Source of the DNA: Halieaceae bacterium
GTDB taxonomy: Bacteria > Pseudomonadota > Gammaproteobacteria > Pseudomonadales > Halieaceae
Assembly (NCBI GenBank): GCA_028282105.1
Contig: JANQIO010000118.1
Location: forward strand, 1 to 34,791
DNA length: 34,791 nt
Direction: 5' to 3'
A program made the translations under genes and the position numbers. Of this stretch, positions 24,589-32,554 are shown piece by piece (within the stretch, counting starts at the first letter, position 1; each line of letters starts with the position of its first letter). The notes under the pieces were generated by a model. It was given only the letters and a program-made list of their open reading frames with translations. It was not told where the DNA came from and ran no database searches.

Positions 24589-26520
24589 CTACTCCCCCGG
24601 TTCGGTGTACCTGACGACAAGCCTGGGCGCGCCGCTGAACGACTCGCTGCCAAAGTACACCTGCACACTCTGCAGCCTCGCTTCGTTGCCCATGACGAGC
24701 CAGCCGAAGTTGCTCTCCGGGTTGTCCACCCAGGCCTGGACATCCGCCTGCAGTCCCGCGCCCGACCACCGGGTGGTGCTGGCGGACAGGGCGGTCGCGC
24801 TGGGGCTGGCGACAAAATCCCCACCGGGGTTGACCCAAAATTCAGTGTCGAAGAAGCGGTGCAGCCAGGTGACCTCATTGGGGGTTGCGGGCTCCGCGCG
24901 TCCCCGGCCGCCGCCGACGCCTACGGTGGTGCCCTCGTCCCAATCCGCCTGCAGCCGATGCATGCTCATGGTGAAACCGGAGTCGTGGGAATCGCTGACG
25001 GTCATCGTCAACTCGACAGAGTCGACAATCGATCCTGCGGGAATGGCGCTGAGATCAAAGGCAAGCAGGCCGCGCCGCACACTGCCCGTGCGGTTGCGGC
25101 CAATAAACAGCCGGCCGTTGGAGATACTCCCTTCCGGGGTGTCCGCAAAAATGCTGGCATCCTTGCTGGCGCCGGTGATCAGCAGCCCCGGGCCGGATTC
25201 GTCTGGCAGCTCGGGCAGCGAGTTATCGGGAACCACAAAGTCCGCGAACGGCGAGGGTGTGCCGAAGGGCACATTGCGGTCTCGTCTGCCGTAGCTGTTG
25301 CCCCAGCGTGGATAATTGTCGGTAAAGGTCTTCATGAAGGCGACGAGGTCGGCTTCATCCTGCTCGCTTAGGCCGAGGTTGCCCATCAGCTCCACATTGC
25401 GTGTTTCGTAGTACTCACTCCTGGGCCAACAGCTCACCCCAAAGCCGGGGTGGGTCGCATCGGCCGGCTCGACACACTCTGGCAGCACGTCGCGGGTGTT
25501 GTAGTAGTGCACAACTTCTTCCAGCGTCTTCAATATGCCGTTGTGCATATATGGGGGAGTCAGCTCCACGTTTCTCAGGGTGACGGTCTTTTGTTGGCCG
25601 GCGACTTCCTCGGCGGGCGTCGCTTCACCGCGCACGGCCTCGAGATTCGGGTTCCCTACCAGACCCGGGTCCGCAGCCTGGCTGCCTGCCACTTCCGGGT
25701 TGGCCGGCATGCCGACGTTTTCGTAGCGGAAATCGCTGAGGGCCGCCGGTGTGCCATCGCCACTGATGCCGCGGGTCTTATGGCACTGACTGCATTGCGC
25801 GGCGCCGTTGAACAGGGCTTCCCCGCGCATCTCTTCGGCTGTGAAAGAGGTCATGCCCGCGGCGACAAAGTCGAACTTGGAGTCGAAGCGGTTGAACATC
25901 CAGCTTCGTTCGAACGCTGCGATTGCCGATGCCATGGCGTCGAAGGCTTCAGCCGCCTGTGGCGTGCCAGCCTGAAGACTGGCTAGCTCAATGTTGAAAA
26001 GCTCCCTGAACTCTGCCCGGTACAGCGGTCGCTCGCGCAGCCGTTCCACCACCGACCACCGGTCTGGCATGGCCATTTCCAGGGGGTTGGTAAACGGGCC
26101 TTTCGCCTGTTCCACCAGGTCTCTGGCGCGACCGTTCCAGAACTGGCCGCCAATGAACCGGCTGCCGTTCCATTGAAACGCCGGGCTCAGTGCGGCATAG
26201 GCCGCGCTCGGTGCGTTCAGGCCGCCGGTGGCGCGGGGTATCGAGCCATTGGACACCGCTGTCCCCTGCTCGACGTTGGCCAGATCGACGAAGGAAAGCG
26301 AGGGCGCCTGCTCCATGCCGAAGCGCCCATCGCGCAACTGGGTAGGTACCCTGGCGTTGCGGAGAGAGTGGCAGCTCTCGCAGGATTGATTGCGGTTCAG
26401 GGACAGGTTGATGTCGGTGAACAGTTCTCTCCCCAGTCGCTCTGTGTCGTCAAATCGTTGCGCGGCTGCTTCTGAGGGCAGGAGGATAAAAATGCAGATG
26501 AGTAACGCCAAATAGTGCAT
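24589..26520 (-). CDS. Di-haem cytochrome c peroxidase/MauG-like protein with extra C-terminal domain
   Basis: A 643-aa exported protein. Signal peptide (LALLICIFILLPSEAAA), then two c-type haem sites, C47-E-S-C-H51 and C243-S-Q-C-H247. LRNVELTPPYMHNGILKTLEEVVHYYN (key part: VELTPPYMHNG at about 318-328) is the classic sequence of the bacterial cytochrome c peroxidase/MauG family, which reduces hydrogen peroxide or oxidises a partner protein in the periplasm. The peroxidase part ends near residue 405; typical members stop there. A further domain (about 445-640) has RGLLAFDLSAIPAGSIVDSVELTMTVS and ADVQAWVDNPESNFGWLVMG, the layout of the DNRLRE/CBM-like beta-sandwich found at the end of secreted proteins. 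The fusion could anchor the peroxidase to a surface or polymer. It is divergent from the acyl-reductase gene and ends at a strong hairpin. Confidence 0.9.
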   Translation of the reverse strand: MHYLALLICIFILLPSEAAAQRFDDTERLGRELFTDINLSLNRNQSCESCHSLRNARVPTQLRDGRFGMEQAPSLSFVDLANVEQGTAVSNGSIPRATGGLNAPSAAYAALSPAFQWNGSRFIGGQFWNGRARDLVEQAKGPFTNPLEMAMPDRWSVVERLRERPLYRAEFRELFNIELASLQAGTPQAAEAFDAMASAIAAFERSWMFNRFDSKFDFVAAGMTSFTAEEMRGEALFNGAAQCSQCHKTRGISGDGTPAALSDFRYENVGMPANPEVAGSQAADPGLVGNPNLEAVRGEATPAEEVAGQQKTVTLRNVELTPPYMHNGILKTLEEVVHYYNTRDVLPECVEPADATHPGFGVSCWPRSEYYETRNVELMGNLGLSEQDEADLVAFMKTFTDNYPRWGNSYGRRDRNVPFGTPSPFADFVVPDNSLPELPDESGPGLLITGASKDASIFADTPEGSISNGRLFIGRNRTGSVRRGLLAFDLSAIPAGSIVDSVELTMTVSDSHDSGFTMSMHRLQADWDEGTTVGVGGGRGRAEPATPNEVTWLHRFFDTEFWVNPGGDFVASPSATALSASTTRWSGAGLQADVQAWVDNPESNFGWLVMGNEARLQSVQVYFGSESFSGAPRLVVRYTEPGE

Positions 26521-26880
26521 AGCCAGACCTCTCGCTAATCACAGTTTGCTCGAGCCGGGCTAGCCTGCCTGCCCATGCCCCACTCAGTATTGACTTGAAA
26601 CAATTCCGCTCTGGACTTGATGAAGCTGTAACGAAAAATTCATCCACTGCAGTGCTGCAGGTATCCCGAGTGAGGCTTTCGCCTTAGGCCAGCGAAAGGA
26701 AATTCGAATCGGCCCGGCCGGCAAGCAGCAGAGCGGGAGCAACACCGGTTTGTGCGATGACGCCCGTCCAGAGAATCCCGAACAGCGGGTGATCTCGCGC
26801 GGGCTTTATTGCGCTCCATCAACTAAAGAAGCGCGGCGGAAGACTATGCTGTGGGGGTGAAATAATAAGTACCTCTGCTT
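26521..26880. other. Divergent intergenic region
   Basis: A 360-bp gap between the divergent peroxidase and acyl-reductase-like genes with no credible gene. It should hold both promoters. Visible elements are a CTTTCGC/GCGAAAG hairpin (26676-26698), the small palindrome CACTGCAGTG (26644-26653), and TATGCT (26845-26850), a possible -10 for the plus-strand gene without a good -35. The sequence just before the ATG at 26881 has no strong Shine-Dalgarno. Confidence 0.35.
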
Positions 26881-29103
26881 ATGAAAAAGGTCGTCAGCGT
26901 CAGCCTGGGTCCGGCGGATCTGGACTACAGTTTTAAAACCCGGTTTCTCGGTGAGACATTCACCGTGACGCGACTGGGCACCGATGGAAAATCCCGGCAG
27001 GCGGCCAGACTGGTTCGTGACTGGCGTGACCGTGCGGACAGCCTTGGCCTGGGCATGGTGCGTGAGCACTACACCGTGGGCACCGACCGATTTACCCGCC
27101 GCGAGACTCGCAAGCTGGAGAAACTGGCGGAGGATACCCCGGTCACCACCGGCTCAAAGCTGCGGGAGATTGTCCAGGAGTGGACCCTGCGTTCCACCCA
27201 GGCTGAGCTCGGCAATATCTTCACCAATGCCAAGGTGTTGTTCCTGTCCGGCACGCTCAACTACCGGCTGGCCTCGATTATGGCCGAGTACACCGACAAC
27301 CTGTCGTTTGCCGACCCCATCGTGCAATTCGGCCTGCCCAATATGCTGCACAGCCTCAGTGCGCTGGAACTGTATGCCTCGGGCAGCCATCCGCTGCTGC
27401 GCCTGGAGAGCGGCAAGGACCTGGTGCCCTCGCTGGCCACGTTCAAGTTTTTCAATCACCTGATGTTGCGCCGCGCCGTCAAGGACGCTCACGTGGTGGT
27501 GGCGCTTTATGACCAGCTACGCCACTACGGGCCGGACGAGCTGGAAGGTAAAACCGTTATCACCTCCACCATCGACGAAGAGCGCCTTGAGGAACTGGCA
27601 GAGAAGGGCGTGCGCCTGGTGCTGGATTGCAGCGTGCAGCCCTTCGATGAAATCGTCGGCGTTAATGTGGTGGAGGCGATGGTCATGGCCGCCCTCGATA
27701 AGCCTGCCGAGGACATCACCCACGACGACTACCTGGAGATCTTCACCGACCTCGACCTCAAGCCGCGCATTCTCTATCCCATCGACGGCCTCAAGCAGAT
27801 CAATCGCTTCGCCTTCGTGATTCACCCCCTGTCGCAGCAGTACCTCAACAACCTCAAGCCCCTGGAGCTGGTGTCGAAGGTGGCGCCGGCGCCGGTGATG
27901 GACCTTGTGGAAAAGGCCGTGGCTTACACGCCGCCGTTTGTGTTTACCAAGATGGAGGGCATCCGCTCCCCGGATGGGGTCGAGGCCGAGGGCTGGCTGA
28001 TTGTGGTCGGCGGCACGCCGAAAGAAATCATGTCCCACCCGCCGGAGTTCACCTACCGGAAACTGCTGGACGCGGCCAACATCGCCAAGAAGCTGGGGGC
28101 GCAGATCATGGGCCTGGGGGCCTTCACCAAAGTGGTGGGGGACGCCGGCATCACGGTGGCCAAGCGGGCGCCGCTGCCGATCACCACTGGCAACAGCTAC
28201 AGCGCCTCGGGCGCCCTGTGGGCGGCCCATGATGCCGTCGAGCGCCTCGGTATGTTGAAGCTGGAGCGAGGAAAGCGCGTCAAGGGCAAGGCCATGGTGG
28301 TAGGCGCCACCGGGGCTATCGGTTCCGCCTGTGCCCGACTGCTGGCCAGAACCGCCGATGAACTGCACCTGGTGTCGCCCGAGGCCGCCAAGCTGCTGGT
28401 GCTGAAGAAGTCCATCCTGCGGGAATCCCCCGGGGTCAAACTGGTGCTGACTTCCTACGCCGACAGCGACGAAGACATCGGCGATATGGACATGATCGTC
28501 ACCGCCACTTCCGGGGCGGGCAAAAAGATTCTCGACATCACCCAGGTCAAGCCCGGCTGTGTGATCACCGACGTGGCCCGCCCCCTGGACCTACCGCCGG
28601 AGGAGGTGGCCAAGCGCCCCGACGTGCTGGTGATCGAGTCCGGCGAGGTGTCCCTGCCCGGGGAGGTGCACATGAAGTCCATCGGTTTCGAGGACCGCAA
28701 TGTGGTCTATGCCTGCCTGGCGGAAACCATTGTGCTGACCCTGGAAGGGCGCTTCGAAAACTTCACCCTGGGCCGCAACCTGGAGTGGGAGAAGGTCCAC
28801 GAAATTTACAAAATGGGTCTGAAGCACGGCATGAAGCTGGCCGCCATTTCCGGCGTCAACGGCGTCTACAGCGACGAGGATATCGCCCAGGTGCGAGAGC
28901 AGGCGCTGGAGGCACGCAAGAGCTGGAAGCCACCCCGCAGGAAGCGGCCCGCCCGTAAGAAGGCTCCAGCCCGGAAAGCGGCGGCTAAGAAGGCCGCGGG
29001 CAGGAAGCCCGCCACCAAAAAGGCGCCGGCGAAAAAGACCGCAGGCAAGACAGCCGCAACGAAGAAGGCCGCACCGAAACGCGCTGCGGCCCGGCGCGCC
29101 TGA
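26881..29103 (+). CDS. Acyl-ACP/acyl-CoA reductase-like protein with long N-terminal extension and H1-like tail
   Basis: A 740-aa protein in three parts. Residues about 330-680 align by eye with cyanobacterial aldehyde-forming acyl-ACP reductase (AAR): FTYRKLLDAANIAKKLGAQIMGLGAFTKV, ITTGNSYSA, the NADPH-binding VVGATGAIGSA (473-483), then YACLAETIVLTLEGRFENFTLGRN. C612 in YACLAE matches the acyl-thioester cysteine of AAR (C294 in Synechococcus elongatus). Residues 1-330 have no counterpart in AAR; they contain FADPIVQFGLPNMLHSLSALELY and KTVITSTIDEERL and I cannot name their fold. Residues 681-740 are a Lys/Ala/Pro/Arg tail like histone H1 or AlgP. A stop in frame at 26866 makes the ATG at 26881 the only start, although its ribosome-binding site is weak. 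Expected chemistry is reduction of an acyl thioester to a fatty aldehyde; the fatty acyl reductase-like SDR 50 bp downstream would act next. Confidence 0.85.
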   Translation: MKKVVSVSLGPADLDYSFKTRFLGETFTVTRLGTDGKSRQAARLVRDWRDRADSLGLGMVREHYTVGTDRFTRRETRKLEKLAEDTPVTTGSKLREIVQEWTLRSTQAELGNIFTNAKVLFLSGTLNYRLASIMAEYTDNLSFADPIVQFGLPNMLHSLSALELYASGSHPLLRLESGKDLVPSLATFKFFNHLMLRRAVKDAHVVVALYDQLRHYGPDELEGKTVITSTIDEERLEELAEKGVRLVLDCSVQPFDEIVGVNVVEAMVMAALDKPAEDITHDDYLEIFTDLDLKPRILYPIDGLKQINRFAFVIHPLSQQYLNNLKPLELVSKVAPAPVMDLVEKAVAYTPPFVFTKMEGIRSPDGVEAEGWLIVVGGTPKEIMSHPPEFTYRKLLDAANIAKKLGAQIMGLGAFTKVVGDAGITVAKRAPLPITTGNSYSASGALWAAHDAVERLGMLKLERGKRVKGKAMVVGATGAIGSACARLLARTADELHLVSPEAAKLLVLKKSILRESPGVKLVLTSYADSDEDIGDMDMIVTATSGAGKKILDITQVKPGCVITDVARPLDLPPEEVAKRPDVLVIESGEVSLPGEVHMKSIGFEDRNVVYACLAETIVLTLEGRFENFTLGRNLEWEKVHEIYKMGLKHGMKLAAISGVNGVYSDEDIAQVREQALEARKSWKPPRRKRPARKKAPARKAAAKKAAGRKPATKKAPAKKTAGKTAATKKAAPKRAAARRA

Positions 29104-29153
29104 GCCCGTACGGCCGTAGCGTTCCGCGGCTAGAGTTTCCCAAGGAGGTATAG

Positions 29154-30248
29154 GTGAACTACTTCATTACCGGTGGCACCGGTTTTATCGGCCGATTCCT
29201 GATACCCAGGCTGTTGGAGCGGGGCGGCACGGTGTACATGCTGGTACGCAAGGCTTCCATGCACAAGGTCGATGAGCTGCGTGACTTGTGGGGCGCCGAC
29301 GAAAGCCAGGTCATCACCGTGGCCGGTGACCTCAGTAAATCCAGGCTTGGCGTCAGGCCCGCCTGGATCAAGTCCCACGCCGGCAAAATTGATCACTTCT
29401 TCCACCTGGCTGCCATCTACGACCTGGAGGCGGATGCCGAGAGCCAGCGCGTGGCCAATGTGAACGGCACTGCCCAGTCCCTCGCGCTTGCCAAAGCCCT
29501 GCGCTGCGGCTGCTTCCACCAGGTGTCGTCGATCGCGGCAGCGGGGCTCTACGAGGGCACCTTCACCGAGGACATGTTCGACGAAGCGGGCCCCATGGAG
29601 CACCCCTACTTCCTCACCAAGCACGAATCCGAAGGCCTGGTGCGCGAGGAAGCTAAAATGCCCTGGCGTATCTATCGCCCGGGCATGGTGGTGGGCCACT
29701 CCGAGACCGGCGAGATGGACAAGGTCGATGGCCCCTATTACTTCTTTGAACTGCTGAAAAACCTCAGCGCCATCACCCCCAGCGGCCTGCCGTTGATACT
29801 CAACAAGGCCGGGCTGTTGAACGTTGTCCCGGTAGACTACGTGGTCGACGCCATCGATCACCTGGCCCACCTGCCGAAGCACGACAATGAGTGCTTTTTT
29901 ATCACCGATCCCGAAGGCATTCGGGTAGGCGACCTGCTCAAGGTGCTGATGGAAGTCTCCAACGGCCCGCGCCTGACAGCGCTGGAGAGTGAGACCCTGG
30001 ATAACGCCACCAAGGTTGCCGGCGATGTCATCGGCCGCATCCCGCCGCTAAAATACGCTGGCGGCAAACTGGTCTCCTGGCTGGGTATTCCGCCCCAGGT
30101 GATGGGCTACGTCAACTATCCCACCCGTTTCGATTCCCGCAATACCCGCAAACTACTGGCAAAGGCCGACATCATCTGCCCGCCGGTGGATGCCTATGCG
30201 GATGTGTTGTGGGAGTACTGGTTGGAGAATTTGCGGGGAAGCGAATGA
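29154..30248 (+). CDS. Extended SDR, homologue of the N-terminal half of Marinobacter fatty acyl reductase
   Basis: A 364-aa extended short-chain dehydrogenase. The nucleotide motif TGGTGFIG is at residues 6-13, the active-site S125/S126 in QVSSIAAAG, and Y152xxxK156 in PYFLTKHE. Long stretches (MNYFITGGTGFIGRFL, YRPGMVVGHSETGEMDKVDG, VPVDYVVDAIDHLAHL, PPQVMGYVNYPTRFD) are nearly those I remember from the first half of the 661-aa Marinobacter fatty acyl-CoA/aldehyde reductase, whose second half is another SDR domain; here the protein stops at the end of the first half. It may reduce fatty aldehyde to alcohol, or reduce another CoA-bound substrate. Start is GTG at 29154 with a near-consensus AAGGAGGT six bases upstream. 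It follows the acyl-reductase-like gene by 50 bp in one operon. Confidence 0.9.
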   Translation: MNYFITGGTGFIGRFLIPRLLERGGTVYMLVRKASMHKVDELRDLWGADESQVITVAGDLSKSRLGVRPAWIKSHAGKIDHFFHLAAIYDLEADAESQRVANVNGTAQSLALAKALRCGCFHQVSSIAAAGLYEGTFTEDMFDEAGPMEHPYFLTKHESEGLVREEAKMPWRIYRPGMVVGHSETGEMDKVDGPYYFFELLKNLSAITPSGLPLILNKAGLLNVVPVDYVVDAIDHLAHLPKHDNECFFITDPEGIRVGDLLKVLMEVSNGPRLTALESETLDNATKVAGDVIGRIPPLKYAGGKLVSWLGIPPQVMGYVNYPTRFDSRNTRKLLAKADIICPPVDAYADVLWEYWLENLRGSE

Positions 30249-30441
30249 CTTGGCGGTTTCACGATACGAGATTTAATCGGCATGGAGTTAAGCAAACTGT
30301 CCCCCGGAATTCCCAGTGTGATGGTCCGGACGCAACACATCTGGACCTAAAGCGTCAAAAATGACTCTAACTATCTGAAAATTATAGAAAATATAATTTG
30401 CTTAATAGGCCGCAGAAATTGAGATACTTCCTTGATATTTC
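30249..30441. other. AT-rich junction region with dyads
   Basis: Just after the reductase gene the composition turns strongly AT-rich, marking the left border of an accessory region. No gene is supported. Two dyads are visible: GGTCCGGA/TCTGGACC (30323-30347, one mismatch), possibly the reductase terminator or mobile-element debris, and AAATTATA/TATAATTT (30379-30399, perfect, 5-base spacer), which may be a second binding site for the antitoxin of the following operon. Confidence 0.4.
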
Positions 30442-30470
30442 TTGAAGTTAATATATATATTAATTATAGT
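30442..30470 (+). promoter_or_regulatory. Promoter and operator palindrome of the TAC operon
   Basis: TTGAAG (30442-30447) and TATAGT (30465-30470) are separated by exactly 17 bases, a good sigma-70 promoter. The spacer contains the 16-base perfect palindrome TTAATATATATATTAA (30448-30463), which would be covered by a dimeric HTH antitoxin and so explains autorepression. Transcription would begin near 30477, only about 5 bases before the GTG of the toxin gene, implying a nearly leaderless message. Confidence 0.72.
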
Positions 30471-30481
30471 TTTGCGCCATT

Positions 30482-30901
30482 GTGAGCAACGCTAGCCCAG
30501 ATATCGAATATAAGGGCTCCAAGTTAACGGTGGTCCATTGCGAAGGTGCGCTTGAGAGTTTTCAGGACGCACTTGGTAGTGTTACGGCAAAAAAAGCTCA
30601 ATCACTAACCAATGGAATGATAGTGCAGCTAAACCGGTTAGCTAACGGCGGTAGAATATCGAAAGATTCATTTCCTAAAGAGGGGCAGCTCCCGAAGCAG
30701 CCTGGCCAGCAGAATACAAAGTACTTTTACGCTTTGAAGAAGATTCCTATTCGGGCGTATGGGTGGTATTCGGAGAGAGAGTCTGGGAAGTTTTTTATCA
30801 GTCACTACATTTACAAAGATCGGAACAAATTAAGCGAAGCTGACACCAAGAGGGTTGGTGCGAACTGGACGAGGATTGAGGAGAATGGCGATGAGCGCTA
30901 A
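30482..30901 (+). CDS. Toxin of a type II TA / TAC system (RelE/HigB-like)
   Basis: A 139-aa basic protein, first gene of a three-gene operon. The C-terminal half KYFYALKKIPIRAYGWYSER, then KFFISHYIYKDRNKLSEADTKRVGANWTRIEENG, has the strand pattern and basic/aromatic residues of RelE/HigB/ParE-type toxins, small RNases or gyrase poisons. The N-terminal half (GSKLTVVHCEGALESFQDAL) is longer than in minimal RelE proteins. I rely on position before an HTH antitoxin and SecB-like gene more than on a specific motif. The GTG at 30482 has no Shine-Dalgarno and lies about 5 bases from the predicted transcription start, so leaderless initiation is likely; low toxin translation would suit a TA operon. 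An internal ATG at residue 46 would remove much of the domain. Confidence 0.72.
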   Translation: MSNASPDIEYKGSKLTVVHCEGALESFQDALGSVTAKKAQSLTNGMIVQLNRLANGGRISKDSFPKEGQLPKQPGQQNTKYFYALKKIPIRAYGWYSERESGKFFISHYIYKDRNKLSEADTKRVGANWTRIEENGDER

Positions 30902-31379
30902 AGATCTTTTCTATGAAAAGGGCCATGAATTCAATCGGGCAGAAAAAATGCAATATGCCCGAGATGAGCTCATCTACAACACGACTGAAGACCTTCTGGT
31001 GCTTCTTGAGGATCTTGGCCTTAGCAAGAGCGATCTTGCTGAGCGTCTGGGAAAGTCTCGTGCGTATGTATCTCAGCTGCTCTCCGGAGCTAGAAACATG
31101 ACGCTCGGCACTTTTTCTGACATCTGTTTTGTTCTGGGGTACAAGGCAAAAGTCGCGTGCCGGTCAGATGAAGAGGCTGACGACCGCCTTGAAGGTAGTT
31201 CGCATCAAATATCCTGGACGGAATCTGCGGCAAATGCCAAGTCTTGGCAGGAACTTATCTCTGACAACTTTGAGAGAGAAGTGTCAGAGATTCTTGTCGG
31301 AAACAATGGGTTGGTTCGAAGTGATAGAAGTGTAATTGACCGCACTGAGCGGAAGCACTGGGAACAGAAAGCAGCTTGA
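30891..31379 (+). CDS. XRE/HigA-type antitoxin with chaperone-addiction-like C-terminal extension
   Basis: A 162-aa DNA-binding antitoxin. Helix-turn-helix at residues about 34-85: LLVLLEDLGLSKSDLAERLG, then KSRAYVSQLLSGARNMTLGTFSDICFVLGYK, the Cro/C1 (XRE) pattern of HigA-like antitoxins. Residues about 90-162 (ISWTESAANAKSWQELI and a charged, probably disordered end RTERKHWEQKAA) form a long extension; in TAC systems this part is the chaperone-addiction segment that makes antitoxin stability depend on a dedicated SecB-like chaperone. GAGGAG (30878-30883) is 7 bases before the ATG at 30891; another ATG at 30885 is too close to it. The gene overlaps the toxin gene by 11 bp. It presumably binds the palindrome in the operon promoter. 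Confidence 0.87.
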   Translation: MSAKDLFYEKGHEFNRAEKMQYARDELIYNTTEDLLVLLEDLGLSKSDLAERLGKSRAYVSQLLSGARNMTLGTFSDICFVLGYKAKVACRSDEEADDRLEGSSHQISWTESAANAKSWQELISDNFEREVSEILVGNNGLVRSDRSVIDRTERKHWEQKAA

Positions 31380-31380
31380 G

Positions 31381-31884
31381 ATGAATGATCTACTCTGTCG
31401 TGCGCAGGATTGTCTTCTTATTAGTGGCGTGACGCTCCGAGAGGGCAAGTTCACTCTTAGAGAAGACGTCGACCTAGAGAGCTTTGATCGTAGCGATTCC
31501 GCTGCTCAAGGGTTTCGCTCTTTCGAAAAGATAAAGGCTGCTGTGCTAACTGATGCTGATGGTAAAGAGCTCTGGGAGTATAGGTATGGATACGCTGCGG
31601 GAGTTCGCCTCGTGCCCGAAGATGAAAGAGAAGCGAGTCAAGAAGAAGAGTATGCCCCACCAATCGAAGTGCTAGCTGAGTTTGAGGCTCGTTACCTTTC
31701 GTTTGAAGAGGTGGAAGAAGATGCGCTCCTCGAGTTCTCAAAGAACAATGTTGGCTACCATGTCTGGCCGTATTGGAGGGAGTTCGTCCAATCTTCCTGT
31801 TCTAGACTCGGAGTCTTTCCTCCGATCGATATTCCGACGTATAGAATAGTGAAAGAGCAAGCGGAGTCTACGGAAAGCGAGTAG
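31381..31884 (+). CDS. SecB-like chaperone of the TAC system
   Basis: A 167-aa protein starting one base after the antitoxin stop. The C-terminal YHVWPYWREFVQSSCSRLGV (H127-E134 core), followed by FPPIDIPTYRI, corresponds to the SecB signature (FPYARE...VSRGTFPxLNLAPV in E. coli SecB). Strands LLISGVTLREGKFTLREDVD and WEYRYGYAAGVRLV fit the SecB beta-sheet, and an acidic segment EDEREASQEEEYAP sits in the middle. General SecB is encoded elsewhere in proteobacteria; a SecB paralogue directly after toxin and antitoxin genes is the defining layout of toxin-antitoxin-chaperone systems such as HigB1-HigA1-Rv1957 of Mycobacterium tuberculosis. Role: protects the antitoxin from aggregation and proteolysis in the cytoplasm. 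The ATG has no strong ribosome-binding site, consistent with translational coupling. Confidence 0.84.
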   Translation: MNDLLCRAQDCLLISGVTLREGKFTLREDVDLESFDRSDSAAQGFRSFEKIKAAVLTDADGKELWEYRYGYAAGVRLVPEDEREASQEEEYAPPIEVLAEFEARYLSFEEVEEDALLEFSKNNVGYHVWPYWREFVQSSCSRLGVFPPIDIPTYRIVKEQAESTESE

Positions 31885-32554
31885 AAGCTGAAGCTTGCTG
31901 CCTCGATGCCCACTTTCGACCCTAACCTATTTTTGCGACTCTGCTTCGTTTTCCGCTCGACTTTATCAATCCTGAGAACTTGGTTTCCCTGCGGAGGTGA
32001 CCCTGACTCCTCACATTGTAAACGACCAGAGTGCGTCCAATCTGGCTAAAAAGTGAAGGCTAACGGCGTATTGTTGTGACTCTCGCGGTGTTATCTAAAT
32101 CTACTCCATTCTCGATGAGGCAGGCTTTACAGCGTCTAAAAAGTGAATTTCTAGCGACGACAGAAGAGAATTCAAAGCATGGGCGCATATCCGGCACACG
32201 GGAGCGTATCCCCTAGGGAGAGAGGCGCATGGCTATCAAAAGGAACTCGACCGGTTTATGTGCTCCAATCAGGTCAGCGCTTTGGAGCTTGAAAGCAGCA
32301 GCGACTAAACTACCCGAAACCCGGCCAGTTTACCTTTCTAACCTTGCCTCCCTGCTGCGATGATTGTTCTCAGGGACCTTTCGGATCGAAGCTGGTTGTT
32401 GGAAAGCTAAGGGAACTGTCACCTCAATCAAATAGTCCTGAACACTATGCAGGAGACTCATGCGGCATCACGTTCACTTCTGCTTAAGTGGGATCAGCCG
32501 CCTTCCCGTGTAGCGTGAGGGGTACCTGTTTTCAGTCACCCTTGGGTGCTGCTG
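31885..32554. other. Gene-poor stretch with possible insertion-sequence debris
   Basis: About 670 bp with no supported gene. A 12-mer, CTAAAAAGTGAA, occurs twice in direct orientation (32046-32057 and 32136-32147, 90 bp apart). Repeated subterminal motifs with CTAAAAA-GTGA cores occur at the ends of IS21-family elements, so this may be the remnant of one; no transposase fragment is recognisable. The rest shows frequent stops in all frames and no tRNA. Confidence 0.4.
32046..32147 (+). repeat. Direct repeat CTAAAAAGTGAA, two copies
   Basis: Identical 12-base direct repeats at 32046-32057 and 32136-32147. Flanks differ. Possibly subterminal transposase-binding repeats of a lost IS21-like element, or coincidence in AT-rich DNA. 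Confidence 0.45.
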
